Shown here piece by piece: positions 26,280 to 34,592 of a stretch of DNA of 40,179 nt. Where the stretch lies: contig JAJRUG010000096.1 in NCBI GenBank assembly GCA_024277915.1, forward strand, positions 1 through 40,179, in the 5' to 3' direction. Origin of the DNA: Gammaproteobacteria bacterium. Lineage in GTDB: Bacteria; Pseudomonadota; Gammaproteobacteria; Steroidobacterales; GCA-2729495. Positions within the stretch are counted from its first letter, which is position 1, and the number at the start of each line of letters is the position of its first letter. The translations under genes were made by a program, and so were the position numbers. The notes under the pieces were generated by a model. It ran no database searches. It saw only the letters and a program-made list of their open reading frames with translations, and was not told where the DNA came from.

Positions 26280-27365
26280 TCAGGATGAGGGTTCCCGGCT
26301 GATGCTCCTTGTATTCACAATCGTTACCCGGGCGCCATCTTTCAAGCCGGCCTGTCCGGTAATGACATACTCATCTGTCTCTCCGAGTCCTCCGGTTATT
26401 TCGATGTAGTCTCCCTGCCCCAGACCTGTCTGCACTGCGCGTTGCCGTGCGACACTATTCTCGATGACAAATACCACCGTTTTCTGCTCATCCTCCATGA
26501 TGGCACTTCGGAGTATTTGCAATGCGTTGACGCGGGTATCGTGTACGATATTAATACGACCGAACATCCCGGGCTTTAGCCTTCCGGCCGCATCGGCGAT
26601 CTCAATGGAGACTTTGAAAGTACCGGTCGCCGGGTCAATAACGGGGCTGATCCTGGATACGACACCTGGAAACACCTGACTGCGCAGGGCATCTACGTGG
26701 ATTTGCGCCGAGTGCCCAGCCGTAATTTTTCGATATTCCCGCTCTGGCACATGCATATAGGCAACCAGCGGTTGTAAATTGGTGACACGAAAAACCGGAT
26801 CATTGACGGATATGGTGTTACCGGTTTTGATGTAACGCTCGGCAATAACGCCATCGATCGGTGCGCGAATTTCTGTGTAGCTTAATTGCAGTTTCGCAAG
26901 TTCGAAATAAGCATTGAGGGCCTCCATTTCATACTTGATATTTTCGAATGCGCCGGAACTGACCAGACCTTTTTTGTTCAGGTCAAGATTCCGTTCATAA
27001 TCCCTTTCCAGTTTGCGAAGATTCGCTTCGGCTTGTTTGGCTTCCAGCCGCAGCCGATCGCCATCGAGGCGAGCCATTAACTGCCCGCTTAGCACTTGCT
27101 CGCCTTCCTCTACAAAGATTTTCCGAATTTCTCCGGCGACCTTGGCAACGACTTCGGCCTCGGCAAATGCTTCAATGGTTGCAGTACCTGAATAGACAGC
27201 ATGGATGTCTTTCCGACCCGGTATCGCAGTTTCTACCGGAACGGGCGGCGTTTCATCAGCTTCGTCCCGGGGCGTGTCACCTGAACCCTGCTCACAACCC
27301 CCCAGCAGCAGAGACAACAACAGCAGCAGAAGTGGAAAAAGTCTGGCGGATCGGGTAGTGCTCAT
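26280..27365 (-). CDS. RND periplasmic adaptor (membrane fusion) lipoprotein, second copy
   Basis: A 361-residue membrane fusion protein that bridges the permease and the outer-membrane channel. It has a lipoprotein signal (LLLLLLSLLLGGC, lipidated Cys about residue 24). A lipoyl-like half-motif (EEGEQVLSGQLMARLD) is followed by a short helical hairpin (about 100-165) and the returning half (IRAPIDGVIAERYIKTGNTIS), then beta-barrel and membrane-proximal domains. It is clearly paralogous to the adaptor upstream (both share LVS.GAFEN and RAPI.GVI.ARY). Its start overlaps the upstream stop by ATGA. Confidence 0.9.
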   Translation of the reverse strand: MSTTRSARLFPLLLLLLSLLLGGCEQGSGDTPRDEADETPPVPVETAIPGRKDIHAVYSGTATIEAFAEAEVVAKVAGEIRKIFVEEGEQVLSGQLMARLDGDRLRLEAKQAEANLRKLERDYERNLDLNKKGLVSSGAFENIKYEMEALNAYFELAKLQLSYTEIRAPIDGVIAERYIKTGNTISVNDPVFRVTNLQPLVAYMHVPEREYRKITAGHSAQIHVDALRSQVFPGVVSRISPVIDPATGTFKVSIEIADAAGRLKPGMFGRINIVHDTRVNALQILRSAIMEDEQKTVVFVIENSVARQRAVQTGLGQGDYIEITGGLGETDEYVITGQAGLKDGARVTIVNTRSISREPSS

Positions 27366-28468
27366 ATTCCGATTCGGTCTTTGGAGAATCGCGGCGGACT
27401 GTTACCCCGGATCGGGCTGCCGTTCCGAAGGCCGGAGGATCCACTGATCACGATGGAATCATTGCTGGATAAACCCTCCAGAATTTCCACCCGGCTTCCG
27501 GACCGGATACCGGTTTTCACTACCCTGCGAATTGCGACACCGTCTTGTGCGATAAAAACGATCATTGAATTGTCCTCGGCAATGATGGCAGTAGCAGGGA
27601 TTGTGATGGCACAGTCATGTTTTTCATAGGCAATATCGAAATGACCAAACATGCCGGGGACAAGTTCTCCATCCAGATTGTTGATCGCTGCGGTCATCTT
27701 GAATGTGCCGGAATCAGCATTGATTGTCGGGCTGATCCGTGTCACGACCGCAGAGAAAGTTTGTCGCGGTATTGCATCAACTTTCAGAGCAACGTTGATT
27801 CCCGTGGTGAACTTGTCCAGTTCAACCTCGGGGATATGGAGGTAGGCAATGAGGCTGGAAGTATCAATGATATCGAACATCACGCTATTTCTGGCACCGT
27901 GGTTTCCGACTTTCGCATAACGTGCCGAAATGACGCCGGAGATCGGAGCCCGGATCACAGTGTAATCCAGTTCCAGTTGCTTGAGTTCCCAGGCGGCTTC
28001 CAGTGCGGTGACTTCATATTCAAGATTCTCGAAAGCACCGGCACTGACCAGGCCTTTGTTGTGCAGCATGACGTTGCGGTCATATTCCTGTCGTGTCTTG
28101 TTCAAAGTTGCCGCTGCCTGGGCAAGTTCAAGCCGGAGACGGCGGCCATCCTGGCGAGCCAGAATCTGTCCAGCCTGTACACGCTGGCCTTCTTCGGTCA
28201 GAATTTCGACAATTTCCGCGCTGACCCGAGCGACCACGGGTGCCTCCTCATCTGATTCGATGTTAGCAGTGGTGTTGTAAGTCGCAAAAATATTCTCATT
28301 GCGCGGTAGCGCGATCTCGACGGGAAGCGCAGTATCAGAGCTGCCCGAACCACTGGTTATCGTCAGTGAGCTGGCCTTTCCAGCCTTGCAACCGGACAAA
28401 GAGATTCCAGTGATGGGAATAAAAATCAATAAAAACAGCATATTAAGTTTTTTATTTAAAGACGTCAT
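27362..28468 (-). CDS. RND periplasmic adaptor (membrane fusion) lipoprotein, first copy
   Basis: A 368-residue adaptor and first gene of the pump operon. The signal peptide ends in a lipobox (ITGISLSGC, Cys about 27). Adaptor hallmarks: EEGQRVQAGQILARQD, a helical hairpin, then VIRAPISGVISARYAKVG. Together with the next gene it shows a tandem duplication of the adaptor, recalling TriAB of Pseudomonas TriABC, where two adaptors serve one pump. The promoter lies 28 bp upstream and is overlapped by a palindrome. The ribosome-binding site is weak. Confidence 0.9.
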   Translation of the reverse strand: MTSLNKKLNMLFLLIFIPITGISLSGCKAGKASSLTITSGSGSSDTALPVEIALPRNENIFATYNTTANIESDEEAPVVARVSAEIVEILTEEGQRVQAGQILARQDGRRLRLELAQAAATLNKTRQEYDRNVMLHNKGLVSAGAFENLEYEVTALEAAWELKQLELDYTVIRAPISGVISARYAKVGNHGARNSVMFDIIDTSSLIAYLHIPEVELDKFTTGINVALKVDAIPRQTFSAVVTRISPTINADSGTFKMTAAINNLDGELVPGMFGHFDIAYEKHDCAITIPATAIIAEDNSMIVFIAQDGVAIRRVVKTGIRSGSRVEILEGLSSNDSIVISGSSGLRNGSPIRGNSPPRFSKDRIGI

Positions 28469-28490
28469 GGTATTTGCTCAAGGTCTAATA

Positions 28491-28512
28491 GTGTTATAGT
28501 GAAGTATAACAC
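28491..28512. promoter_or_regulatory. Palindromic operator over the pump promoter
   Basis: A perfect inverted repeat, GTGTTATA-N6-TATAACAC, covers the -10 element and predicted start of the pump operon, the classic place for a repressor dimer. No regulator gene is adjacent. Confidence 0.6.
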
Positions 28513-28530
28513 CGGTTAGGTTAGTTGCAA
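28503..28530 (-). promoter_or_regulatory. Sigma-70 promoter of the RND pump operon
   Basis: On the minus strand TTGCAA (-35, 28530-28525) and TATACT (-10, 28508-28503) are separated by 16 nt, with a start near 28496, about 28 nt before the first adaptor ATG. Confidence 0.65.
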
Positions 28531-28628
28531 CTGCCGGTGGCAGATTTTTGCCAGGAAAATTGAGAATTATTGGCAGGCTGATTCAAACTGGTGCGTGACC
28601 TGCACAAATGCTAAGGCGGTGTAGCCCC

Positions 28629-28713
28629 GAGGATACGCGCCGTTGACCTTTGCTGCGAATGGCTCCCTGCGGTCCGCTTTACTCCGCTGCAAAGGTCAAC
28701 GGCGCGTATCCTC
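28629..28713 (+). repeat. Conserved-loop hairpin element 4 (arm group B)
   Basis: A perfect 25-bp inverted repeat with arms starting GAGGATACGCGCC. The loop core at 28659-28685 matches elements 1-3 except TTTAC for TTTAT. The arms have no similarity to group A. Flanks CCCC before and TGACAT after are shared with element 5. Confidence 0.9.
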
Positions 28714-28748
28714 TGACATTAAAGGTATTTCAGGTTTCCGGGAGTATT

Positions 28749-28791
28749 CGGATATTGATGGCAAGATTAAAGCCCCGGCTATCGCAACTGT
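28749..28791 (+). repeat. 43-nt sequence shared with 36347-36389, copy 1
   Basis: About 36 of 43 bases match the copy at 36347-36389 (for example both have GATGGCAAGAT, AAAGCC, CGGCT). It lies 35 nt after hairpin 4, as the other copy lies 54 nt after hairpin 3, in the same orientation relative to the loop core. Confidence 0.65.
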
Positions 28792-29053
28792 CCTGAAAAT
28801 GCGCATCCTGCATTCATCGCGACTGATACGGCTGGTCATTCGGAATAAATTCACAGGTTCTTTGGCGTGGCACGATTTTCGTACGGGGTACTAACGGGAA
28901 GGGTTTTGAGCGTCATCAAAGGAAAAAAATTTCTATATTAACGTGCTTCAGGCAGAGTTTAATTGCGTGTTGTAGGGAGGTTTTGCCTTGAGGATTGCAA
29001 GAATAGGCTCTAAATGAGTTCTGGCATGGGCTCGAATCGAGTACACTTTGGTC

Positions 29054-30784
29054 ATGAGGAAGATTGATTTCGAATTTCTACGTGAGCAGATTGTCGGGGG
29101 CGACTCGACCATCAAAACACCTTTCGGCGAGCGATTGATGGTGTACAGCGACTACACCGCTTCCGGCCGCTGCCTGTTGTTCGTGGAGAACTATCTGCAA
29201 AGTCTGCAACGCAACTACGCCAACACCCATACTGAAGACGACATTACCGGGCGCAGTATGACGCAGTTATTGCATGAGGCCGAGACGGTAATAAAGGCTG
29301 CTGTGAATGCCGGGCCTGATGGCCGGATCATTGCCGTTGGTACGGGTGCATCGGGCGCAATCGATAAACTGCAACAGATTCTCGGCATTGCTTGTCCACC
29401 GGCAACCCACAGGCTAATGACCAAAAGCCTCGAAGGGTTTTTCGGCCCGGCGCAGTTCCGGGCGTTCGGGGATTACCTGTCCGGAAAACAGCCTGTGGTG
29501 TTTACCGGGCCGTACGAACACCACTCGAATGAAATATCCTGGCGAGAGGGGCTGGCAACAGTCGTCGCTATCGAACTCGCCGATGATGGCGGTGTCGATC
29601 TGCTGCAGTTGGAGCAAGAACTGCAAAAGCCCGAGTATCAAAATCGCCTGCGTATCGGTACATTTTCTGCGGCATCCAACGTGACAGGCATTCGCACGCC
29701 CGTGCATGAGATTGCCCGCATGCTGCATCGCTATGATGCAATTGCCTGTTTTGATTATGCGGCCTGTGCGCCCTATGTGGAAATCAACATGAACCCGCCA
29801 GTCACCCCGGAGGGCGATGGTTCACTTGATGCAATATTTGTTTCACCTCACAAGTTTCTCGGTGGACCGGGTTCCAGTGGCATCCTGGTATTTAACAAGC
29901 GTATCTATGACGAGTCGTTGGCGCCGAGTGTTGCTGCCGGCGGAACAGTCGACTATGTCAGCCCCGAGAATCATGATTTCATTCGGGATATTGAAGAGCG
30001 TGAAAAAGCCGGCACACCGGGCGTACTGCAGACCATGAAAGCGGCGATGGCATTCAAGGTCAAGGAACAGGTTTCCGTTGAATTGATCGAGGCGAGGGAA
30101 CTTGAGCTGCTCACTCGTGCCATGGAACGATGGCAGCAAAGTCCGCGAATCGATATTCTGGGTAATCCTGATCCGGCTCGCCGGGTCGGGATTGTCTCTT
30201 TTAATATAAAGGGTACTGACGGCCGGTATCTTCACCCGAAGTACCTGACTGCTGTGTTGAATGATTTGTTTGGTATTCAATCAAGAGCTGGCTGCTCCTG
30301 TGCGGGACCATATGGTCATCGGCTACTTGATATTGATCATGAGCATTCGGAGCGCTACCGCAGCTGGATATCAAAGGGCTATGTGGGTTTGAAGCCGGGG
30401 TGGTGCCGGATCAGCTTTCATTATTGCATGGATGACGCCGAGGCGGAGTTTCTGATTGCAGCGATAGAGTTTCTGGCTGCCTATGGGCAATGTTTTCTGC
30501 CTTTGTATCATTTTGATTTGATGTCAGGGTCCTGGACTCACAAGGATGGCGATTCACTGGATGAAACACTGTGTCTGGAGTCGGCCATTGATGCCAATAC
30601 ATGCTGCAAGACTGCGCGATCGATGGAAGATCGGCAACTCTTGTATAACAGGTATCTTGGTGAAGCACGGAAACTGGCGGACAAACTCTGTGAATCTGAT
30701 CCGGTGCGCAGCGTGCAGCTCGAAGGAGAGATGGGTGAGCTGCAGTTTTTCTCTCTTGACTGTTTGCCTGTCGTGGCTGACTGA
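29054..30784 (+). CDS. Class V aminotransferase, cysteine desulfurase/desulfinase-like, with C-terminal extension
   Basis: A 576-residue PLP enzyme; ATG 29054 is used rather than a TTG two codons earlier; no strong ribosome-binding site. PLP-fold motifs: GTGASGAIDKLQQI (cofactor loop), EHHSNEISWRE, CFDYAACAPY (the Asp pairing with PLP nitrogen) and SPHKFLGGPGSSG with Schiff-base K267. A CSC pair (C414, C416) falls near where desulfurases carry the persulfide Cys. It is much longer than IscS/SufS (about 400); the last 150 residues are an extension I do not recognise. The next genes export and oxidise sulfur oxyanions, so release of sulfur or sulfite from a cysteine derivative is plausible, but this is inferred from context. 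Confidence 0.78.
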   Translation: MRKIDFEFLREQIVGGDSTIKTPFGERLMVYSDYTASGRCLLFVENYLQSLQRNYANTHTEDDITGRSMTQLLHEAETVIKAAVNAGPDGRIIAVGTGASGAIDKLQQILGIACPPATHRLMTKSLEGFFGPAQFRAFGDYLSGKQPVVFTGPYEHHSNEISWREGLATVVAIELADDGGVDLLQLEQELQKPEYQNRLRIGTFSAASNVTGIRTPVHEIARMLHRYDAIACFDYAACAPYVEINMNPPVTPEGDGSLDAIFVSPHKFLGGPGSSGILVFNKRIYDESLAPSVAAGGTVDYVSPENHDFIRDIEEREKAGTPGVLQTMKAAMAFKVKEQVSVELIEARELELLTRAMERWQQSPRIDILGNPDPARRVGIVSFNIKGTDGRYLHPKYLTAVLNDLFGIQSRAGCSCAGPYGHRLLDIDHEHSERYRSWISKGYVGLKPGWCRISFHYCMDDAEAEFLIAAIEFLAAYGQCFLPLYHFDLMSGSWTHKDGDSLDETLCLESAIDANTCCKTARSMEDRQLLYNRYLGEARKLADKLCESDPVRSVQLEGEMGELQFFSLDCLPVVAD

Positions 30785-30845
30785 AATATCCTGAAAGTGT
30801 ATTCCATTGTCCGGAGTACACCGGTTTTCTGAAGAGACACACACT

Positions 30846-31901
30846 ATGGCTATTATCCCCGGACTGTTTCTGGCAGCGGCATTGGCCGTATTCGGCCACT
30901 ATGCATCATTGTGGATCGGAGTAGATCTGATGGGCATGCCCAAAAGCCCGGTCAGCCCGATCATGATGGCGATTTTGTCGGGCATTCTGGTTCGCAATGT
31001 CTTTAATTTACCGGCCAGTCTTGATTCCGGCATTCGCTTTTGCCTGGTGCGGATACTGAGACTGGGGATTATTTTGCTTGGTATACGGCTGAGCCTGGGC
31101 GAAGTCGGTCAAATAGGTCTGCAGAGTTTGCCGGTGATTGTCGGCTGTGTTGTTGCTGCTCTCGTTATCGTGACCTATGTAAGCCGGTATTTCGGGCTGA
31201 CTGGACGCCTGGGAACCTTGATTGCGGTCGGAACCAGTATCTGCGGCGCGACAGCGATCGTGGCAACAGCACCTACGATTGCTGCACGTGATGATGAAAC
31301 AGCTTATGCAGTAGCCTGTATTACCCTGTTCGGTGTGATTGCAATGATTGCCTATCCTTTTGCTGCTCACTGGCTGTTTGATGCAGATGCATTTCGTAGC
31401 GGCTTGTTTCTGGGGACAGCGGTTCATGAAACTGCACAGGTGGCTGGAGCGGGGCTCGTTTATCAGGAGTATTTTGGTGATCCGGCTGCACTCGATGCAG
31501 CGACAGTCACCAAGCTGGTCCGAAATCTCGGCATGGTCATCGTGATTCCGGTCATGGCTGTGCTCTATCATCGCAGGTCATCCGAAGGCGCAGAAGCACC
31601 ACCGTGGTGGTCGATGGTACCTTTGTTTATTATCGGCTTCGCTTTGATGAGCCTGGTTCGCACCGTTGGCGATATGGGAGATAGTGCATTCGGGTTCTTG
31701 TCTGCTGATCAATGGCATGACATTGTTGTAACAACCAAGAAAGTCGCCGAGTGGTGCCTCGCTATCGCGATGGCAGCTGTTGGTCTTGGAACGAGCATCA
31801 AGAGCTTGATGAAAATCGGCCTCAGGCCGCTTGGTGTCGGGTTGTTCTCGGCCGCGTTGGTCGGGCTGGTCAGTTTTTCACTGATTTCATTGTTGTATTG
31901 A
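30846..31901 (+). CDS. YeiH/UPF0324 family membrane protein, putative sulfate/sulfite exporter
   Basis: A 352-residue polytopic inner-membrane protein with about ten hydrophobic segments. The start at ATG 30846 gives a membrane helix at once (IIPGLFLAAALAVFGHYASL). Family signatures: GILVRN, RLGIILLGIRLSL, GTSICGATAIVATAP and GTAVHETAQVAGAG. Members of this family (YeiH, TauZ) have been linked to export of sulfate or sulfite made during sulfonate breakdown. It lies 15 bp before the sulfite dehydrogenase gene, which supports a role in removing sulfur oxyanions. Confidence 0.85.
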   Translation: MAIIPGLFLAAALAVFGHYASLWIGVDLMGMPKSPVSPIMMAILSGILVRNVFNLPASLDSGIRFCLVRILRLGIILLGIRLSLGEVGQIGLQSLPVIVGCVVAALVIVTYVSRYFGLTGRLGTLIAVGTSICGATAIVATAPTIAARDDETAYAVACITLFGVIAMIAYPFAAHWLFDADAFRSGLFLGTAVHETAQVAGAGLVYQEYFGDPAALDAATVTKLVRNLGMVIVIPVMAVLYHRRSSEGAEAPPWWSMVPLFIIGFALMSLVRTVGDMGDSAFGFLSADQWHDIVVTTKKVAEWCLAIAMAAVGLGTSIKSLMKIGLRPLGVGLFSAALVGLVSFSLISLLY

Positions 31902-31916
31902 GGGGAGGCGTTTGAA

Positions 31917-33242
31917 ATGAGCTCCAGAAACACAACCGGAAAAATCGAACGTGGGATTTGTGAGCTCTACGCAGATGACCCCGAGCGCGCCGATGCGCTG
32001 GTTTTTGGTCGTCGTGTCGACAAAAACCGGCGGGGCTTTCTGAAAAGTACCGGGCTGGCCGCGATGGCGGCAGCTGTTGGTGCTGTGATTCCCTATCAGC
32101 GAAATATGCCCGGTGGATTGATTCCGGCTGCGCTGGCGGAAACGACTGATGCTTTCGTCATAGAGGGAAAAGATGGTCTGACCGTATTGAATGACCGGCC
32201 GATCAATGCAGAAACTCCGGCGCATCTTCTGGATGATGATGTCACACCGATTGATCGTCACTTTATCCGTAACAACGGGCATCCACCGCAATCTGTTGAT
32301 ACAAAGACCTGGATGCTGGAGATAGACGGTGAAGTCGATACTCCGCTGCGTCTGACCATTGATCAGCTCAGGGAGCAGTTCGAAGTGGTCAGCCTGAAGC
32401 TACAGCTTGAATGTGACGGGAACGGGCGATCTTCTTTTAATCCTCCGGCGAGAGGCAATCAATGGTCGGTCGGCGCTATTGCCAATTCCGAGTGGACTGG
32501 CGTGCGATATGCAGATGTGCTGCGCGCCGCCGGCATAAAATCCACAGCGGTGTATACCGCGCAGTACGGTGCTGACACGCATCTTTCCGGACAGCCTGAC
32601 AAGGATTCGATTTCGCGAGGTATGCCGATTGAAAAAGCACTGGACCCCCATAATCTGATCGCTTTTGAGATGAATGGAAAGCCGATTCATCCGATGAATG
32701 GTGCTCCGTTGCGAGTGGTTGCACCAGGCTGGCCGGGTTCATGTTCACACAAATGGCTGCAGCGTATCCGGGTTCGTGATGTCGTTCACGACGGTGCGAA
32801 GATGACCGGAACCTCATATCGTGTGCCGAAATATCCGGTAGCTCCCGGGCAAAAAGTACCAAAAGAGGATTTCAGGATCATTGAATCGATGCCGGTCAAA
32901 TCACTGATCACCTGGCCACAGAGCGGGATCGAGTTGGCCGCCGGCACACGGAAACTCGGTGTTCGCGGTCACGCATGGGCGGGTGATTATTCTGTCAGCA
33001 AGCTGGATGTATCCATCGACTTTGGTGCCAGCTGGATAGATGCGAAGCTTGATCGAGCACCAAACCGGTATTCCTGGCAGCGCTGGCAGGCAGATATCGA
33101 GTTTCCCGTGGCCGGCTACTACGAGGTGTGGGCAAGGGCAACAGATGAGCAGGGCAATCAGCAACCATTTGCGATCGCCTGGAATCCGAAAGGATATTTG
33201 AATAATTCACTACACCGGATTGCATTGCGGATCGCTGCGTGA
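31917..33242 (+). CDS. sorA: Periplasmic sulfite dehydrogenase, SorA-like molybdenum subunit
   Basis: A 441-residue sulfite oxidase-family enzyme oxidising sulfite to sulfate and passing electrons to a c-type cytochrome. A twin-arginine signal lies unusually far in (NRRGFLKS, about residues 37-44, then a hydrophobic run), after a charged 35-residue leader (DPERADALVFGRR). Molybdopterin domain: LQLECDGNGR with the metal-ligating C166, then NGKPIHPMNGAPLRVV and GSCSHKWLQRI. The C-terminal Ig-like dimerisation domain follows (about 325-435). It has AGGGGAGG before the ATG and overlaps the cytochrome gene by GTGA. SoxC (sulfane dehydrogenase) is the main alternative, but no sox genes are present. 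Confidence 0.86.
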   Translation: MSSRNTTGKIERGICELYADDPERADALVFGRRVDKNRRGFLKSTGLAAMAAAVGAVIPYQRNMPGGLIPAALAETTDAFVIEGKDGLTVLNDRPINAETPAHLLDDDVTPIDRHFIRNNGHPPQSVDTKTWMLEIDGEVDTPLRLTIDQLREQFEVVSLKLQLECDGNGRSSFNPPARGNQWSVGAIANSEWTGVRYADVLRAAGIKSTAVYTAQYGADTHLSGQPDKDSISRGMPIEKALDPHNLIAFEMNGKPIHPMNGAPLRVVAPGWPGSCSHKWLQRIRVRDVVHDGAKMTGTSYRVPKYPVAPGQKVPKEDFRIIESMPVKSLITWPQSGIELAAGTRKLGVRGHAWAGDYSVSKLDVSIDFGASWIDAKLDRAPNRYSWQRWQADIEFPVAGYYEVWARATDEQGNQQPFAIAWNPKGYLNNSLHRIALRIAA

Positions 33243-33544
33243 AACGGACTTTTTGTCTGTTCGCAGCACTCCTTTTCAACGGCATGAGCACCGGGGCTGC
33301 GGAAATGCCCTGGGACGAATTACCGGAAGGGAACGGAAGAACCCAGGTCTATGCAATTTGTTCTGCATGCCACTCCTTTGATATTGTCGCAACTCAGGGA
33401 CTGAGCCGGGATCAATGGGATGAAACCCTTGTCTGGATGACCGAAAAGCAGGGAATGGCAGAGTTACCTGCGGAGATTCGTGAGCGCGTACTGGATTATC
33501 TTTTTCGTGCTTTTCCTGCGGAGCGCGAGAATTTTTCACAGTAG
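33239..33544 (+). CDS. sorB: Periplasmic c-type cytochrome, SorB-like electron acceptor
   Basis: A 101-residue monohaem cytochrome c: short signal peptide (KRTFCLFAALLFNGMSTGAAE), one haem-binding CSACH motif near residue 40, and a candidate axial Met in the WMTEKQGMAELP region. It starts with GTG overlapping the sorA stop (GTGA), so the two are translated together. By analogy with SorAB it would take electrons from sulfite oxidation to the respiratory chain. Confidence 0.84.
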   Translation: MKRTFCLFAALLFNGMSTGAAEMPWDELPEGNGRTQVYAICSACHSFDIVATQGLSRDQWDETLVWMTEKQGMAELPAEIRERVLDYLFRAFPAERENFSQ

Positions 33545-33559
33545 CGTTGTTCGGTAATA

Positions 33560-34237
33560 ATGATAGCGAAAACCCCCGATAACCCGAAAAACCATCAGGA
33601 ACCGAAGTTCTATTCGCCTGCAGAAGAAAGAATCAATATCGGTTCTCATGCAATCGGGCTGCTGCTCAGTGTGACCGGTTTGTTTTTTCTGGTAAACCGC
33701 GCAGTTTCATATGGAAGCGTTCTGCATATAGTCAGTTTCGGTATTTTCGGAGTTAGCCTGATTATTCTATATGCAGCTTCTACCGTATATCACAGTACGA
33801 AAGAACCAATACTCAGAAGAAGACTGCGGGTGCTGGATCATGCCTCAATCTACGTACTTATTGCCGGAACTTATACGCCATTTACACTATTGGTTCTGGG
33901 CGGCTGGGAAGGCTGGGCGATTTTCGGTGCATCATGGGGCATGGCAGTTGTCGGAATAATGTTAAAGCTGTTTTACACGGGGAAATATGATCTGCTTTCC
34001 ACGCTGATGTACATATTCATGGGCTGGCTGATTGTTTTTGCTGCCAAGCCACTGATCGAGAACTTTTCTGTGCCGGGATTGCTCTGGATGTTAACAGGTG
34101 GTTTGGCGTATACGGTCGGCGCGGGGATCTATAGCGTTAAAAAAATCAGATTTAATCATGCTATTTTTCACCTGTTTGTTTTGCTGGGAAGTGCCAGTCA
34201 TTTTGTATCGGCTTATTTTTATATACTTCCGGGGTGA
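33560..34237 (+). CDS. trhA: Hemolysin III family (PAQR-type) membrane protein
   Basis: A 225-residue protein with seven predicted membrane helices. Motifs typical of the family: EERINIGSHAIG, AASTVYHS, LRVLDHASIYVLIAGTYTPF, and a C-terminal HAIFHLFVLLGSASHF with the conserved His residues of the PAQR metal site. Family members (YqfA/TrhA) are linked to membrane lipid homeostasis rather than true haemolysis. It starts 15 bp after the cytochrome gene and so is likely cotranscribed with the sulfite genes, without clear functional reason. Confidence 0.86.
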   Translation: MIAKTPDNPKNHQEPKFYSPAEERINIGSHAIGLLLSVTGLFFLVNRAVSYGSVLHIVSFGIFGVSLIILYAASTVYHSTKEPILRRRLRVLDHASIYVLIAGTYTPFTLLVLGGWEGWAIFGASWGMAVVGIMLKLFYTGKYDLLSTLMYIFMGWLIVFAAKPLIENFSVPGLLWMLTGGLAYTVGAGIYSVKKIRFNHAIFHLFVLLGSASHFVSAYFYILPG

Positions 34238-34252
34238 CCGATTCGGGGCTGT

Positions 34253-34510
34253 CTATTCGCCGTCGACGCAGTAGAGCTCGTATAGCGTTGCCATCATTAC
34301 TTTTGCCTCATCGCTTGCCAGCGAGTAGAAAATAGACTGGGAAGATCTTCTGGTTTTGACAATATTTTCCTTTCGAAGGATGGCGAGATGCTGGGAAAGC
34401 GCGGATTGCCTGAGTCCGACATATTCCTGTAATTCGGCAACTGATTTCTCTCCCTCGGCCAGGTGGCAAAGAATCATCAGGCGCGATTTGTTGGCCAGTG
34501 ATTTGAGCAT
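34253..34510 (-). CDS. ArsR-family repressor, BigR/SqrR-like persulfide-sensor type
   Basis: An 85-residue winged-helix regulator. It begins abruptly at LKSLANKSRLMILC, the usual end of helix 1, with an in-frame stop nine codons upstream, so it lacks roughly the first 26 residues of BigR/SqrR. The DNA-recognition helix (LRQSALSQHLAILRKENI) and wing (KTRRSSQSIFYSL) are intact. Two cysteines, C15 (MILC) and C81 (ELYC), are 66 residues apart, the same spacing I recall for the paired sensing cysteines of SqrR (41/107) and BigR (42/108). Those proteins repress sulfide and persulfide detoxification genes. The context (sulfite dehydrogenase, tusA, lipoyl carrier) fits. No clear ribosome-binding site is seen. 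Confidence 0.82.
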   Translation of the reverse strand: MLKSLANKSRLMILCHLAEGEKSVAELQEYVGLRQSALSQHLAILRKENIVKTRRSSQSIFYSLASDEAKVMMATLYELYCVDGE

Positions 34511-34539
34511 CCGCAGGCGGAGGAGGTGTGTTCCTTAAG

Positions 34540-34549
34540 TAGTGCACTA
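34540..34549. promoter_or_regulatory. Short palindrome upstream of the ArsR gene
   Basis: TAGTGCACTA, a perfect 10-bp palindrome 30 bp before the regulator's ATG, in the gap after the lipoyl-like gene. It could be an autoregulatory half-operator, but it is short. Confidence 0.25.
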
Positions 34550-34592
34550 TCCAAGAAGCTGTTCCTTCTCTATTGTTCGATGTTGCACGATG

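Larger units (their letters stand above)
28531..29053. other. Divergent intergenic region with a hairpin element and a shared 43-nt sequence
   Basis: This 523-bp gap between the pump promoter and the aminotransferase gene holds conserved-loop hairpin 4 (28629-28713) and, 35 nt later, a 43-nt sequence (28749-28791) also found after hairpin 3. The ORFs that cross it are readings of the repeat and are not believable proteins. The last 150 bp should hold the promoter for the 29054 gene; nothing clear stands out. Confidence 0.55.

Noticed and set aside
28643..28894. Plus-strand ORF of 83 codons
   Set aside because: It starts inside hairpin 4 and continues through the shared 43-nt sequence; the reading is a by-product of the repeat.
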